From NCBI GenBank assembly GCA_937920455.1, contig CALETX010000139.1, positions 1-10,281 on the forward strand: DNA of 10,281 bases, in the 5' to 3' direction. The notes beneath the pieces are model-generated. The model did not search any database, was not told the origin of the DNA, and saw only the letters and a program-made list of their open reading frames with translations. This document shows positions 1 through 6,927 of the stretch, in pieces. The stretch is from an uncultured bacterium (GTDB lineage Bacteria; Verrucomicrobiota; Kiritimatiellia; UBA8416; CALETX01). How positions within the stretch are numbered: position 1 is the stretch's first letter; the number at the start of each line of letters is the position of its first letter. The position numbers were made by a program, and so were the translations under genes.

Positions 1-429
1 AAATACCTGCGTCAGCGCGGCCTGAAAGACATCGCCGTAGAAGCCACCGTCTGGATCGGCGGCCTCAACCGCCTGCACCAAATGATTGACACGGTCGGCA
101 AAGTGGGGCAGCCCGGCGAGCAGATTCAAAACGTCATCTCGGTCGGCATGCTTTCCGAGGGCTGGGATACCAAGACCGTCACGCACATCATGGGCTTGCG
201 CGCCTTCACCTCGCAGTTGTTGTGCGAGCAGGTGGTGGGGCGCGGTCTGCGGCGCACCTCCTACGAGGCAATCCCGCAACTGGCCTATTCGAGCCGGATT
301 CCGGCCGCATGAAAGCACCGAAAGCGGCCCGGCCCCGCCGCCGGCGCCCAAAACGCCGGTAGAGGTGGACCTCGGCCACAGCCGCCTATGAAATCCGCTG
401 GCCGAACGTGGTGCGCATCGAACACGTCC
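1..429 (+). pseudogene. Type III restriction enzyme Res subunit, decayed C-terminal remnant
   Basis: The gene enters from the left edge. Frame 1 is open from base 1 to a stop at 310-312. It holds the end of a superfamily 2 helicase core: [17 protein letters not shown], then the motif VI-like [10 protein letters not shown], as in Res subunits of type III restriction-modification systems (ATP-dependent translocation and cleavage). The expected continuation is present but scattered over frames. Frame 3 gives [10 protein letters not shown] at about 270-299, frame 2 gives [21 protein letters not shown] at about 307-369, and frame 3 again gives YEIRWPNVVRIEHV at about 387-428. Putting one base back in the codon after TCCTACGAG would restore reading into [11 protein letters not shown] further block, normally between EPD and PHE, is missing. 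Similarity ends at about 428 and the frame closes at 465-467. Several independent lesions mean a dead gene, not a sequencing slip. Family assignment is from recognised motifs. A BPTD_3080-type Res-like helicase is the alternative label. Confidence 0.8.
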
Positions 430-556
430 CCCCAGCCCAAGGCTGTGTCTTGGCGGGGTGGAATTAGCTAATAGGGAACGCGTTGGAGGATCAAGCTGGA
501 CAGTTGATCGCCCTTATGCTGCGACGTTGGCATGAAAACAGAAACGTGGAAGCACT

Positions 557-691
557 CAAGAAGTATTGCCGAGAGTTCTAGTGCGACTCAGACAGCCTGA
601 AAAAAAAGCGCGTTGGGACGAGTTGATTTGCCGGCCGCATTATCTTGGCAACGAGAACAGTAACAAGGCGATTCCGCGTAAGTTTCGGTAA
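557..691 (+). pseudogene. Fragment resembling DUF4338 / DruA-like protein
   Basis: Frame 2 between about 557 and the TAA at 689-691 reads QEVLPRVLVRLRQPEKKARW, then DELICRPHYLGNENS. This resembles the segment of DUF4338 proteins (DruA of Druantia defence systems and transposon-associated relatives) where a short Arg/Pro-rich strand precedes W-x-E-L-(x)n-HYLG. Only about 45 residues are recognisable. The expected continuation after HYLGN is absent. There is no credible start codon with a ribosome site for this frame. Immediately upstream, frame 3 (about 483-581) gives a helical-looking peptide ending LKKYCREF and a TAG. It may be an earlier part of the same gene displaced by a frameshift, but I do not recognise it. 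The fragment follows the Res remnant on the same strand, which fits a decayed defence or mobile island. The match is from memory of the family and is moderate at best. Confidence 0.42.
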
Positions 692-1084
692 CCTATGTGG
701 TTTGATAAGCCACTAAGAGATATAATCAGCGGTGCTGGCGCCAGGCTATGTCCAAGAAGTGCATTTCTACGGCAAAATCGGCTTTTTTACATCTATACAA
801 CCTCTCCTTGCCCTCGGTCATGACCGCCCAACAGGCCTTACAGAACCATCAAGACCGAGAACGACGCAGTCGTGTCCCCTGTCCCCTATTTGGGTAAGGT
901 TGGGTTCAGGAGATTACAAACCAGGCTTATGGAGGGAAGGAGGATTGCCTCGAGGAATAAGGATATCACGGTTGCTCAACGCTCCAACTTTTGAACGGAT
1001 TTATAAATGTGGGGAAATTGTCAACGTTCGATCCGGCTGGAGCCGTTCTTATCTTGCTGGCGGAGCCAAGGTTCCGTGCGGCGG
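692..1084. other. Intergenic stretch without recognisable gene
   Basis: About 390 bases separate the left-hand remnants from the stop of the minus-strand regulator at 1085. Reading frames here give no protein I recognise. The long plus-strand frame starting at 732 runs into and shadows the regulator gene. A duplicated TGTCCCC (about 872-886) and a 12-base palindrome at 815-826 are visible but unremarkable at this length. No strong hairpin with a T-run was found to serve as terminator for the minus-strand genes. Confidence 0.6.
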
Positions 1085-2191
1085 TTACTCGGCTCTGAGT
1101 TCTTGCGGCAGGTTCTCCAGCATGATCCTGTTGCCAGAGGCGTTCGCGATGGCGTGCTTCAATACTGCCTCCACGGATCGCGCGTTCTCAGGCCAGTCAT
1201 ACGCTTCGAATGCTTCGACAACCTTGGCATCCAGGGACGGCAACGCCTTCTCCTCCCCCAAAAGCCTGCGCAAAGTGGCCCGCACAGTCGGCATTATATC
1301 CTCTTTCCTGGCCTTCAGGGGGGGAATTCTGATCACGATCACGCGGAGCAATTTGTACAAAGCGCTGCTGAACTTGCCTCTGGCCACAAGCGGGTCAATG
1401 TTTTCGCGGGTCGAAGCAATCACCCGCAGGTCAATGGCCTTCTGGGTTGCAGGGTGCTTCCTTTCCTGGAGCGCCACAGCCAGCGTATCCTGGATCTGAA
1501 GCGGAAGCGCTTCAACTTCTCTGAGAAACAATGTGCCGCCAGCGGCTGTTTCCAGCGGGCCCCCGGGTTTCAAAAGTGCTTCGGCTTCGGAAGCTTCACA
1601 AAGAACCGCGGCAAAGGGTTTGTCTTTGCGCCTGCTCCTTGCATGAATGGCTCTTGCGACGGTTTCCTTGCCAGTGCCCTTGTCCCCGATCAGCAGGACG
1701 GTTATGTCAGTCGGAGCCACTCGACTGAGCATGTCGCATACGCTGCGCATGGCCGGACTCTCCGCAACTATCTCTTCGAAAGGATAGACCGCCTCTAACT
1801 GGAGGTTCAAATTGATGTTCTCCTTCAACGTCATGTCGCTGAAGTCAACCGCTCTTTGTACCTCGGCGAGCAATTTATCCACCTTCAACGGCTTTTCCAT
1901 TATCGCAAACGCGCCGACCGCCTGCGCAGCTCCCGCAATATCCGCCGCCCCCCCCTTGATTATCAGGATCACGGGCAAATTTGGACGAGCGGAGCGCACA
2001 GACTCCAGGATTTCCAAATCAGCCTTGGCAGCAGCGTCAAAGACCAAGAGACTCAGCCCTTCATCTTCGGCCATAGCCGGTACTTTCTGGCGGTCCTGGG
2101 TTGAAACTGTCTTAAATCCTTCCGTTTTAAGAAGATTGGTAAGGATGCTTAGAGTGCCCTTCTCGCTGCTGGCCAGTAGAATCTTGGACAT
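1085..2191 (-). CDS. Degenerate response regulator / sigma-54 activator-like protein (inactive NtrC-type), no HTH
   Basis: This 368-residue cytoplasmic protein has an N-terminal receiver-like domain (about 3-115) and an AAA+ sigma-54-interaction-like domain (about 138-365). The receiver keeps a candidate phospho-acceptor D52 and the conserved K100-P101. The paired acidic residues after the first strand are replaced by S8-S9. The AAA+ domain has a good Walker A, GDKGTGKE (169-176). The Walker B motif reads GGTLFLRE, with Arg at 224 where Asp is normal. The GAFTGA loop region that contacts sigma-54 is missing between about 198 and 212. The usual FRxDLYYRL segment is FSSALYKLL (274-282), so both its arginines are gone. 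WPENARS near 333-339 is retained. The protein ends without the Fis-type DNA-binding helix-turn-helix. From family knowledge it should bind nucleotide but not hydrolyse it, remodel sigma-54 or bind DNA. ATG at 2191 follows an AGAGAGG ribosome site, 27 bases after the cyclase stop, so co-expression with the cyclase is likely. It could be a scaffold, decoy or nucleotide-sensing partner; its role is unknown. Confidence 0.85.
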   Translation of the reverse strand: MSKILLASSEKGTLSILTNLLKTEGFKTVSTQDRQKVPAMAEDEGLSLLVFDAAAKADLEILESVRSARPNLPVILIIKGGAADIAGAAQAVGAFAIMEKPLKVDKLLAEVQRAVDFSDMTLKENINLNLQLEAVYPFEEIVAESPAMRSVCDMLSRVAPTDITVLLIGDKGTGKETVARAIHARSRRKDKPFAAVLCEASEAEALLKPGGPLETAAGGTLFLREVEALPLQIQDTLAVALQERKHPATQKAIDLRVIASTRENIDPLVARGKFSSALYKLLRVIVIRIPPLKARKEDIMPTVRATLRRLLGEEKALPSLDAKVVEAFEAYDWPENARSVEAVLKHAIANASGNRIMLENLPQELRAE

Positions 2192-2196
2192 AGAGA

Positions 2197-2203
2197 CCTC
2201 TCT
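2197..2203 (-). promoter_or_regulatory. Ribosome binding site for the degenerate regulator
   Basis: On the minus strand AGAGAGG lies 5 bases before the ATG at 2191, a good Shine-Dalgarno match. It fixes this start and shows that the gene is independently translatable although it follows the cyclase stop by only 27 bases. Confidence 0.6.
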
Positions 2204-2218
2204 ACCGCGGTTTCGGGC

Positions 2219-4459
2219 TCAGTCCTTCCGCCCCCTGACGTATTCTCCCGCCCAATCGGACGGCGGCGGATTCTCCTGATACCATCGAATCCGGTCGTAA
2301 AGCATCCTACACGGCCTGTCGGAAGGGTCAAGCTTCAAAGCCTCGTCCAACACGTGGAGGGCATCCTCCCATCTGCGGTCCCAGTGCAAACGGAGGGCTT
2401 CCTCGTAAAACCGCAGAATATTCAGGCGTTCCTTCGAAACCTGCCCCTTTCTGCCAACCAGCTCATAGATGGCCACCGGAACACTCTTGCCCTGAACTAC
2501 GATCTTGTCCAGCAAACGGGCCTCTATGGCCCCCTTTGCTGCCAGGAATGTGGCCTCACCGATGAGTATTCTGGTGCCGTAATCCTTGTTGGCCGGCTCA
2601 AGACGGGCCGCAAAATTGACAGCATCGCCCATCACCGTGTACTGAAACCTCCTGTCGGATCCCATGTTGCCCGCCGTGACCGGACCTGAGTTCAATCCCA
2701 TCCGGACGTCAATCCTATATCCGAATTTCGCAAGCAAAGCCGGCCTTATTTCCTCCAGTTTCTCCTGCTGTTCGATGGCAGCCAGACATGCCTGAACAGC
2801 ATGATCAGCTACTGAAAACGGGACCCCCCACTCGGCCATTATGGCGTCACCTTCGTACTTGTCCACATAACCCCCGCGTTCCATGATGATATGGGTCATC
2901 GGACTGAGATAACTGTTCAACAGGTCGGAAAGGCGTTCAGGCTCGAGTTTCTCGGAAATGGTGGTAAAGCCCGCCACGTCCGAAAAGAATATCGTGGCAT
3001 CCACTCTTCTGCCGCTCAGCGAGAAGCTTTCCGGATGGCTTTCGAGATATTGCAAGACAGTGCGTGACACCATCGTGCCAAACATGTCCCGGACGCGTTT
3101 TTTCTGCTGTTCTTCCTGCCAGAATTTTATCGTGGTGAGAGTCGGATATAGAATGCCGACAGTTATGATTTCCCAGGTTGGAACAAAGACCACATGCCAT
3201 CTGTCAATCAGGGCGGTGCTCGTTTTTACAAGCAATGCAACAACGACCAGCGCAAAGATAAATGACACCCATGACCGAGAACGCGCTATCACGGCCACAA
3301 GACACACCCCTACCGGCAGTATCGCCAGACAATGCACTCCGTCTATGTAGTCCGGCAGAAGCAACAGGTCGGAGGCAAGAATGTTGTCCACGATCGTGGC
3401 ATGCACCTCTACGCCAGACAAGAATTGAGAAACGGGAGTGGCCTTGATGTCCTTGAGGCCCACAGCCGAGCTCCCGACAAATACTATCTTGCCATCGAGA
3501 GATCCTTCGGGCAGTTTGCCGTCCAGAATGTCCGCCGCCGAATACCGCGGAAACGAAGAATAAAAATCACCTCGATAACCGGCAGCCTTCTCTTCGGGTT
3601 TCCGGTAGTTAATGACTACGCAGGACCTTCGGTCCGTGGGAATAAACCGGTCTTTCAATTCGATCCCTTCCACTCCCTGACGAACGAATCTCACACGGCA
3701 CTTTGGAAAACCGAGAAATGTCAGAACAGCCTGCAGGCTAAGCGAGGGATATATCCGTGACCCGTATTGCCAGACAAGTGGACTGCTTCGAATCACATTG
3801 TCCCAGTCCGGATTTGCATTAACAAATGCCGTCCGGCCGGCGCCCGCAATCAGCGGGAGCGCAAGCCTGATGTCGCGAGACTGAAAAAGATGCTCGGAAA
3901 TATCGCCGCTAAACCCCTTGCACACCGGCACGACCTGGCCCGCATAGCCCGGATCTTCCGCCAACTCGCCGGTATATACCTCATCAGAAACCACCATTCC
4001 ACAACCCAGCACAGCGTTGCCCTTCCTCAATGCTTCTGCAAATATGACGTCGAAATCCGTCAGTTCCTCAGGGATACCCTCGATTTTGACGGGCAGGTTG
4101 AAGTGGCTGCTGATATCCTTTTCCAACATGACGGGAGACGTGCGGTCAGGCTCGGCGAAGACTATATCGAAAGCAACCACCTTTGCTCCCGCTTCAAAAA
4201 TGAGTTCCGTGAGCCTCGCAACACGGTATCGAGGCCACGGCCATTGGCCGTAACGGACAAGACTGCCGTCGTCAAGATCCACGATCGCCACGGACGCGGA
4301 TTTAGGCTTGGAGCAGAATCGTCGGATCAGAGCGTCATAGCCATAGTGGGATATGGCCTGAACAAAAGCCGAACTCGAAACAAAAAGCGCCATGCACACA
4401 AACGTCAGGATCAACCCCACAGCCCAGACCGGCGAGATGTCTTTGATGTTCACCTTCAT
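2219..4459 (-). CDS. CHASE2-domain class III adenylate cyclase
   Basis: This is a 746-residue inner-membrane protein. An N-terminal membrane helix (about 13-33) leads to a periplasmic CHASE2 sensor domain (about 57-363), with typical blocks SVAIVDLDDGSLVRYGQWPW, VAFDIVFAEPDRTSP and GKIVFVGSSAVGLKDIKATP. Three membrane helices follow (about 376-394, 399-413, 424-442), then a short RDMFGTMVS linker and the cyclase domain (about 484-670). The catalytic set is complete: metal-binding D494 (FFSDVAGFT) and D538 (DKYEGDA), purine-selecting K534 and D612 (YTVMGDAVN), N615 and R619. The Lys/Asp pair predicts ATP to cAMP rather than cGMP. The last 65 residues look like one or two TPR helices pairs (FYEEALRLHWDRRWEDALHV, then a DEALKLDPSD block), an unusual C-terminal addition. 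ATG at 4459 lies 29 bases after the stop of the barrel gene, with a weak GGCGGGA 11 bases upstream. Domain order matches known CHASE2 cyclases; the ligand is unknown. Confidence 0.93.
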   Translation of the reverse strand: MKVNIKDISPVWAVGLILTFVCMALFVSSSAFVQAISHYGYDALIRRFCSKPKSASVAIVDLDDGSLVRYGQWPWPRYRVARLTELIFEAGAKVVAFDIVFAEPDRTSPVMLEKDISSHFNLPVKIEGIPEELTDFDVIFAEALRKGNAVLGCGMVVSDEVYTGELAEDPGYAGQVVPVCKGFSGDISEHLFQSRDIRLALPLIAGAGRTAFVNANPDWDNVIRSSPLVWQYGSRIYPSLSLQAVLTFLGFPKCRVRFVRQGVEGIELKDRFIPTDRRSCVVINYRKPEEKAAGYRGDFYSSFPRYSAADILDGKLPEGSLDGKIVFVGSSAVGLKDIKATPVSQFLSGVEVHATIVDNILASDLLLLPDYIDGVHCLAILPVGVCLVAVIARSRSWVSFIFALVVVALLVKTSTALIDRWHVVFVPTWEIITVGILYPTLTTIKFWQEEQQKKRVRDMFGTMVSRTVLQYLESHPESFSLSGRRVDATIFFSDVAGFTTISEKLEPERLSDLLNSYLSPMTHIIMERGGYVDKYEGDAIMAEWGVPFSVADHAVQACLAAIEQQEKLEEIRPALLAKFGYRIDVRMGLNSGPVTAGNMGSDRRFQYTVMGDAVNFAARLEPANKDYGTRILIGEATFLAAKGAIEARLLDKIVVQGKSVPVAIYELVGRKGQVSKERLNILRFYEEALRLHWDRRWEDALHVLDEALKLDPSDRPCRMLYDRIRWYQENPPPSDWAGEYVRGRKD

Positions 4460-4488
4460 GATGTCACGAATCCCGCCGGCAACGCGCT

Positions 4489-5607
4489 TCAGAAAGCCCA
4501 GAACACCCCGGCGCTGGTCACATGCCTTGTGTATTCATACAGATCGAACGTTGATTCGTTGGAAACGTCCTGATAATTCACGTCAATGCCGGACTTGGCC
4601 GTAATCATCCGACTCACACCAACGACAAACTGCCTCAGCCTGTCCGTCCGTCGTTCCGGCGCCAGAGGCTCCTTTTCGTCATAATCGGATTCGGCAAAAC
4701 GGACGCGACCGTAAAGTGAAAAGCTGTCAAGGATCTTAGTTTCCACGCTGAAATGCCATGCCAAACCATCCGCGCAGTATATCGCCTCATCTGCCTCATC
4801 TCTGGACACGGTCAGCCCAAGAGCCACCATAATCTTCCCGTTCTCTGAAATATGACGGACACTCCCGCCAGCCGTCAGATATAGACCATCGCGTGCATCG
4901 TATCTGTCGTAATCTCGGTAATCAACCCCCACTGATGTTGTGAGAAGAAACCTTGATTCGCGGCCGGCTGCAAATGTTACAGACGGCGTAATGCCCGCCA
5001 CATTGGCAAGCGGTTCGCCCCCGCTGTTGATGTGAGCCACGGAGACAGGCGATTGAAAAACCGCCTTTGGCGTCGAAAGCCTCAGTCCTGCTCCGCCATG
5101 AACATACATGACCTCGTGATCGTGTTCCCCGTCCAAGGCGTTGGCATACCCGCCTCCCTGGCATATTACCGCCCATCCGCCCGGCGAACCAGCGTCGTAG
5201 GTTCCGCTTCCCATTACCATCAAATACGCGCCGTCAGCCTCGCGCGGACGTGATGACTCCTTGACGGAAAGACTCTCTATCCGTTTGGAGCCGAAGATGA
5301 TCGGAGCTATCCTGATATTTTCCGAGTCGGGCCCTATATTGACGTTGTCGTCGTGGAAAACACCCGCTTCGATCCTTGATGCTGATCTAAACGACCCTCC
5401 CCCGCGCCTCAGGTCCGCCAGCATGCCATCAATGCGCCGACGCACATTCTCATCCTTCACACCGTGACTAAGTATGGTTTCAAGCTCGGCCCTGGCCGCA
5501 TCTTTGTCGCCACGCTCGGCCAGCAGCCTTGCCAGCTCGAACCTGGCCCTGTCATTGCCAGGATTGATTTGTAACACACGCTCAAAAAGCCATCTGCGCG
5601 CGTCCAA
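4489..5607 (-). CDS. TPR and outer-membrane beta-barrel protein (downstream half of a frameshifted gene)
   Basis: The frame begins with TPR sequence (FERVLQINPGNDRARFELA, then LLAERGDKDAARAEL, residues about 8-45). It continues from about residue 75 into a Gly/Tyr/Asp-rich region of alternating hydrophobic strands, starting SRIEAGVFHDDNVNIGP, and ends TRHVTSAGVFWAF. The terminal Phe and strand pattern are the mark of an outer-membrane barrel inserted by the BAM machinery. TPR plus barrel recalls the Slam/DUF560 layout, but I cannot confirm that family. The first possible start is a TTG at 5607, with GGGGGA shortly before it. Starting there gives no signal peptide, so a barrel could not be exported. 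The first TPR is completed only by joining the preceding frame at the T-run (5584-5588). The downstream frame is therefore probably the C-terminal part of a roughly 540-residue exported protein. It lies 29 bases before the cyclase start, suggesting a common transcript. Confidence 0.8.
   Translation of the reverse strand: MDARRWLFERVLQINPGNDRARFELARLLAERGDKDAARAELETILSHGVKDENVRRRIDGMLADLRRGGGSFRSASRIEAGVFHDDNVNIGPDSENIRIAPIIFGSKRIESLSVKESSRPREADGAYLMVMGSGTYDAGSPGGWAVICQGGGYANALDGEHDHEVMYVHGGAGLRLSTPKAVFQSPVSVAHINSGGEPLANVAGITPSVTFAAGRESRFLLTTSVGVDYRDYDRYDARDGLYLTAGGSVRHISENGKIMVALGLTVSRDEADEAIYCADGLAWHFSVETKILDSFSLYGRVRFAESDYDEKEPLAPERRTDRLRQFVVGVSRMITAKSGIDVNYQDVSNESTFDLYEYTRHVTSAGVFWAF
5582..5591 (-). 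other. Frameshift site joining the ankyrin-TPR and TPR-barrel frames
   Basis: The minus strand reads GGC TTTTT GAG. The upstream frame uses GCT TTT TGA (stop at 5584-5582). The downstream frame uses CTT TTT GAG. Removing one T gives QMAFERVLQINPGN, a seamless TPR. The cause could be a one-base indel in a five-base homopolymer, a sequencing error, or +1 slippage of UUU with UGA in the A site. Confidence 0.75.
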
Positions 5608-6112
5608 GATCCCCCAACGACCTGCACGTGAGCCCCAGTCCGAAATTTATCCTTTCATTTCCAGGATCCCTTTTCAGAAGAACATTGAAGATGTTGTAAG
5701 CCTGGAGCAAGTCGTTCTCATTAAAAGCCTTCTCGCCGCGCTCTATCGTGGCGTCGAGCGAGGCCTCGCGATAAACTGCCGGAGTACGCTTGGTCAGGAG
5801 CTCCACCACTGCTGATGCGCCGGTCCGAACCGCCACCTGAAAAGGAGTGAGTCCTTTGGCATTCTTTACATCCAGCATGGCCCCGCGCGCAATCAGCTCG
5901 ACACAGGCTTTCGTCGCGTTGGCCTCAGCAGCGCAATGCAGCGGAGTGTTTCCATCGTCATCTACAGCGTTGACCAGGTCACCATCCGCGGTCAGCAGCG
6001 CTTTGATCTGATCAGCCGCGTCCCGCCTGGCCGCATCGTGTATTTCGCCGCCGCGCGCCGATACCGCAAGTGCCACGGCAATAATAACGCACAATCCGAA
6101 ACGCCTGCTCAT
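5582..6112 (-). CDS. Secreted ankyrin-repeat/TPR protein (upstream half of a frameshifted gene)
   Basis: This frame has 176 residues. Residues 1-20 (MSRRFGLCVIIAVALAVSAR) form a typical Sec signal peptide. About three ankyrin repeats follow: EIHDAARRDAADQIKALL from 23, GNTPLHCAAEANATKACVEL from about 54, and GLTPFQVAVRTGASAVVELL from about 87. A TPR region begins near residue 120 (ERGEKAFNENDLLQAYNIF, then KRDPGNERINFGLGL) and stops abruptly in the middle of a repeat at GDLGRAQMAF. The next frame supplies the missing half, so the two are read as one gene of about 540 residues: signal peptide, ankyrin, TPR, barrel. Ankyrin and TPR repeats are protein-binding scaffolds and would lie in the periplasm here. 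ATG at 6112 has AGG five bases upstream. The gap to the polyferredoxin gene is 64 bases, the widest in the cluster apart from the one before the flavoprotein start, and could carry a promoter. If translated alone, this would be a small periplasmic protein. Confidence 0.82.
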   Translation of the reverse strand: MSRRFGLCVIIAVALAVSARGGEIHDAARRDAADQIKALLTADGDLVNAVDDDGNTPLHCAAEANATKACVELIARGAMLDVKNAKGLTPFQVAVRTGASAVVELLTKRTPAVYREASLDATIERGEKAFNENDLLQAYNIFNVLLKRDPGNERINFGLGLTCRSLGDLGRAQMAF

Positions 6113-6121
6113 GTTCGCCTG

Positions 6122-6143
6122 CCCCCAGTAAATCTACCCCCAG
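6122..6143 (-). repeat. Short direct repeat upstream of the ankyrin gene
   Basis: On the minus strand CTGGGGG occurs twice with start-to-start spacing of 15 bases (6143-6137 and 6128-6122), separated by TAGATTTA, within 10-31 bases of the ATG at 6112. It might be a small operator or part of the leader. No factor is recognised and chance is possible. Confidence 0.3.
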
Positions 6144-6176
6144 ATCATATACACTGCACAAAGCCCCATGAGTCAG

Positions 6177-6899
6177 TCAAGGCATCTTCTCGCCGCCGAA
6201 TTCCCCAATCGCCTTTATACGCTTTCTCGGCCAGGACAGAACTTTTACAGGACAGACGGCGGCGCATTCAGAGCATTTCAGGCAATCGCGTTCCCGCACC
6301 ACACCTTCGTCCTTCCAAGACACGATCGGCAGCCCCATCGGACATGCGCGCTCGCACACTTTGCAAAGCCTGCAACGGGAACCATCATACTCCAACAGAT
6401 GCTTACCGCCGCCAACCGCGTTTTGAATCGTGCCAACCGGACAGAACTGGCACCACGCGCGAGCTTTGAAAAGAATGCCCAGGATCACGCCAATAGTCGT
6501 GGTTATAACGCACATCATCCAGAAAATATGACCCCAGTGCCGCCAATCAGTGGGATTCTGAAGCGCCCTGTACGCCATGAAACCCAGCAGTATTACTAAT
6601 ACCAACCACCGAAAAACAGGCGATTTCAGGAAAGAAGGCAAAGGGCGGTTTCTACTGATCGGATGGATTATCCTGTCGAAAAAAGCGCCACGCGGGCATA
6701 GATTCCCGCACACATACCGCCCCCTCAAGAATCCGCCGGCAATACCCATGATGATCACGGCCGGCACAACAAAGCCCAGAGCCGGATATTTCCATCCCAA
6801 TCCAATTACCATAACCGTCAGCGGCAGAACAACCCACTGTATCGCCCTACGCCGACGAACAATCTCCTTCCACTCCATATCTGCCGTTCCCTGATTCAT
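6177..6899 (-). CDS. NapH-like membrane polyferredoxin (4Fe-4S)
   Basis: This 240-residue inner-membrane protein of the NapH/YccM type passes electrons between the quinone pool or a cytoplasmic donor and a partner oxidoreductase. About four hydrophobic helices are seen (about 20-36, 40-57, 96-112, 125-143). Two cysteine motifs lie at membrane edges, CGNLCP (C64, C68) and CQFCP (C150, C153). Two C-terminal ferredoxin clusters follow: C176, C179, C182, C186 (CRLCKVCERACP) and C206, C209, C212, C216 (CLKCSECAAVCP). All eight ligands for two 4Fe-4S clusters are present. ATG at 6899 has AGGGAG nine bases upstream. An inner ATG at 6878 has AGGGAA eight bases upstream and would give a 233-residue protein; the choice is open. 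It follows the flavoprotein gene by 28 bases, which makes a redox partnership plausible but unproven. No periplasmic nitrate reductase genes are present, so a napH name is not justified. Confidence 0.88.
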   Translation of the reverse strand: MNQGTADMEWKEIVRRRRAIQWVVLPLTVMVIGLGWKYPALGFVVPAVIIMGIAGGFLRGRYVCGNLCPRGAFFDRIIHPISRNRPLPSFLKSPVFRWLVLVILLGFMAYRALQNPTDWRHWGHIFWMMCVITTTIGVILGILFKARAWCQFCPVGTIQNAVGGGKHLLEYDGSRCRLCKVCERACPMGLPIVSWKDEGVVRERDCLKCSECAAVCPVKVLSWPRKRIKAIGEFGGEKMP

Positions 6900-6927
6900 C
6901 CTCCGTTTCTCCCTTCACCTTGTTCTA

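Noticed and set aside
815..826. Perfect 12-base palindrome CGGTCATGACCG as an operator
   Set aside because: A few such palindromes are expected by chance in 10 kb and there is no nearby gene start that it could control.
1033..1046. CGGC-TGGA-GCCG hairpin followed by TTCTTATCTT on the plus strand, as a terminator
   Set aside because: The stem is only four pairs, the T-run is interrupted, and it faces away from the minus-strand genes that would need it.
732..1499. Long plus-strand reading frame of 255 codons
   Set aside because: Its second half is antisense to the regulator gene, its composition is atypical, no domain is recognised, and its start lacks a ribosome site.
5589..5616. GGGGG in front of the T5 run as a prfB-like stimulator of +1 frameshifting
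   Set aside because: It lies more than 20 bases from the UUU UGA site, whereas the prfB stimulator sits about three bases away. It could equally act as a ribosome site for the TTG at 5607.
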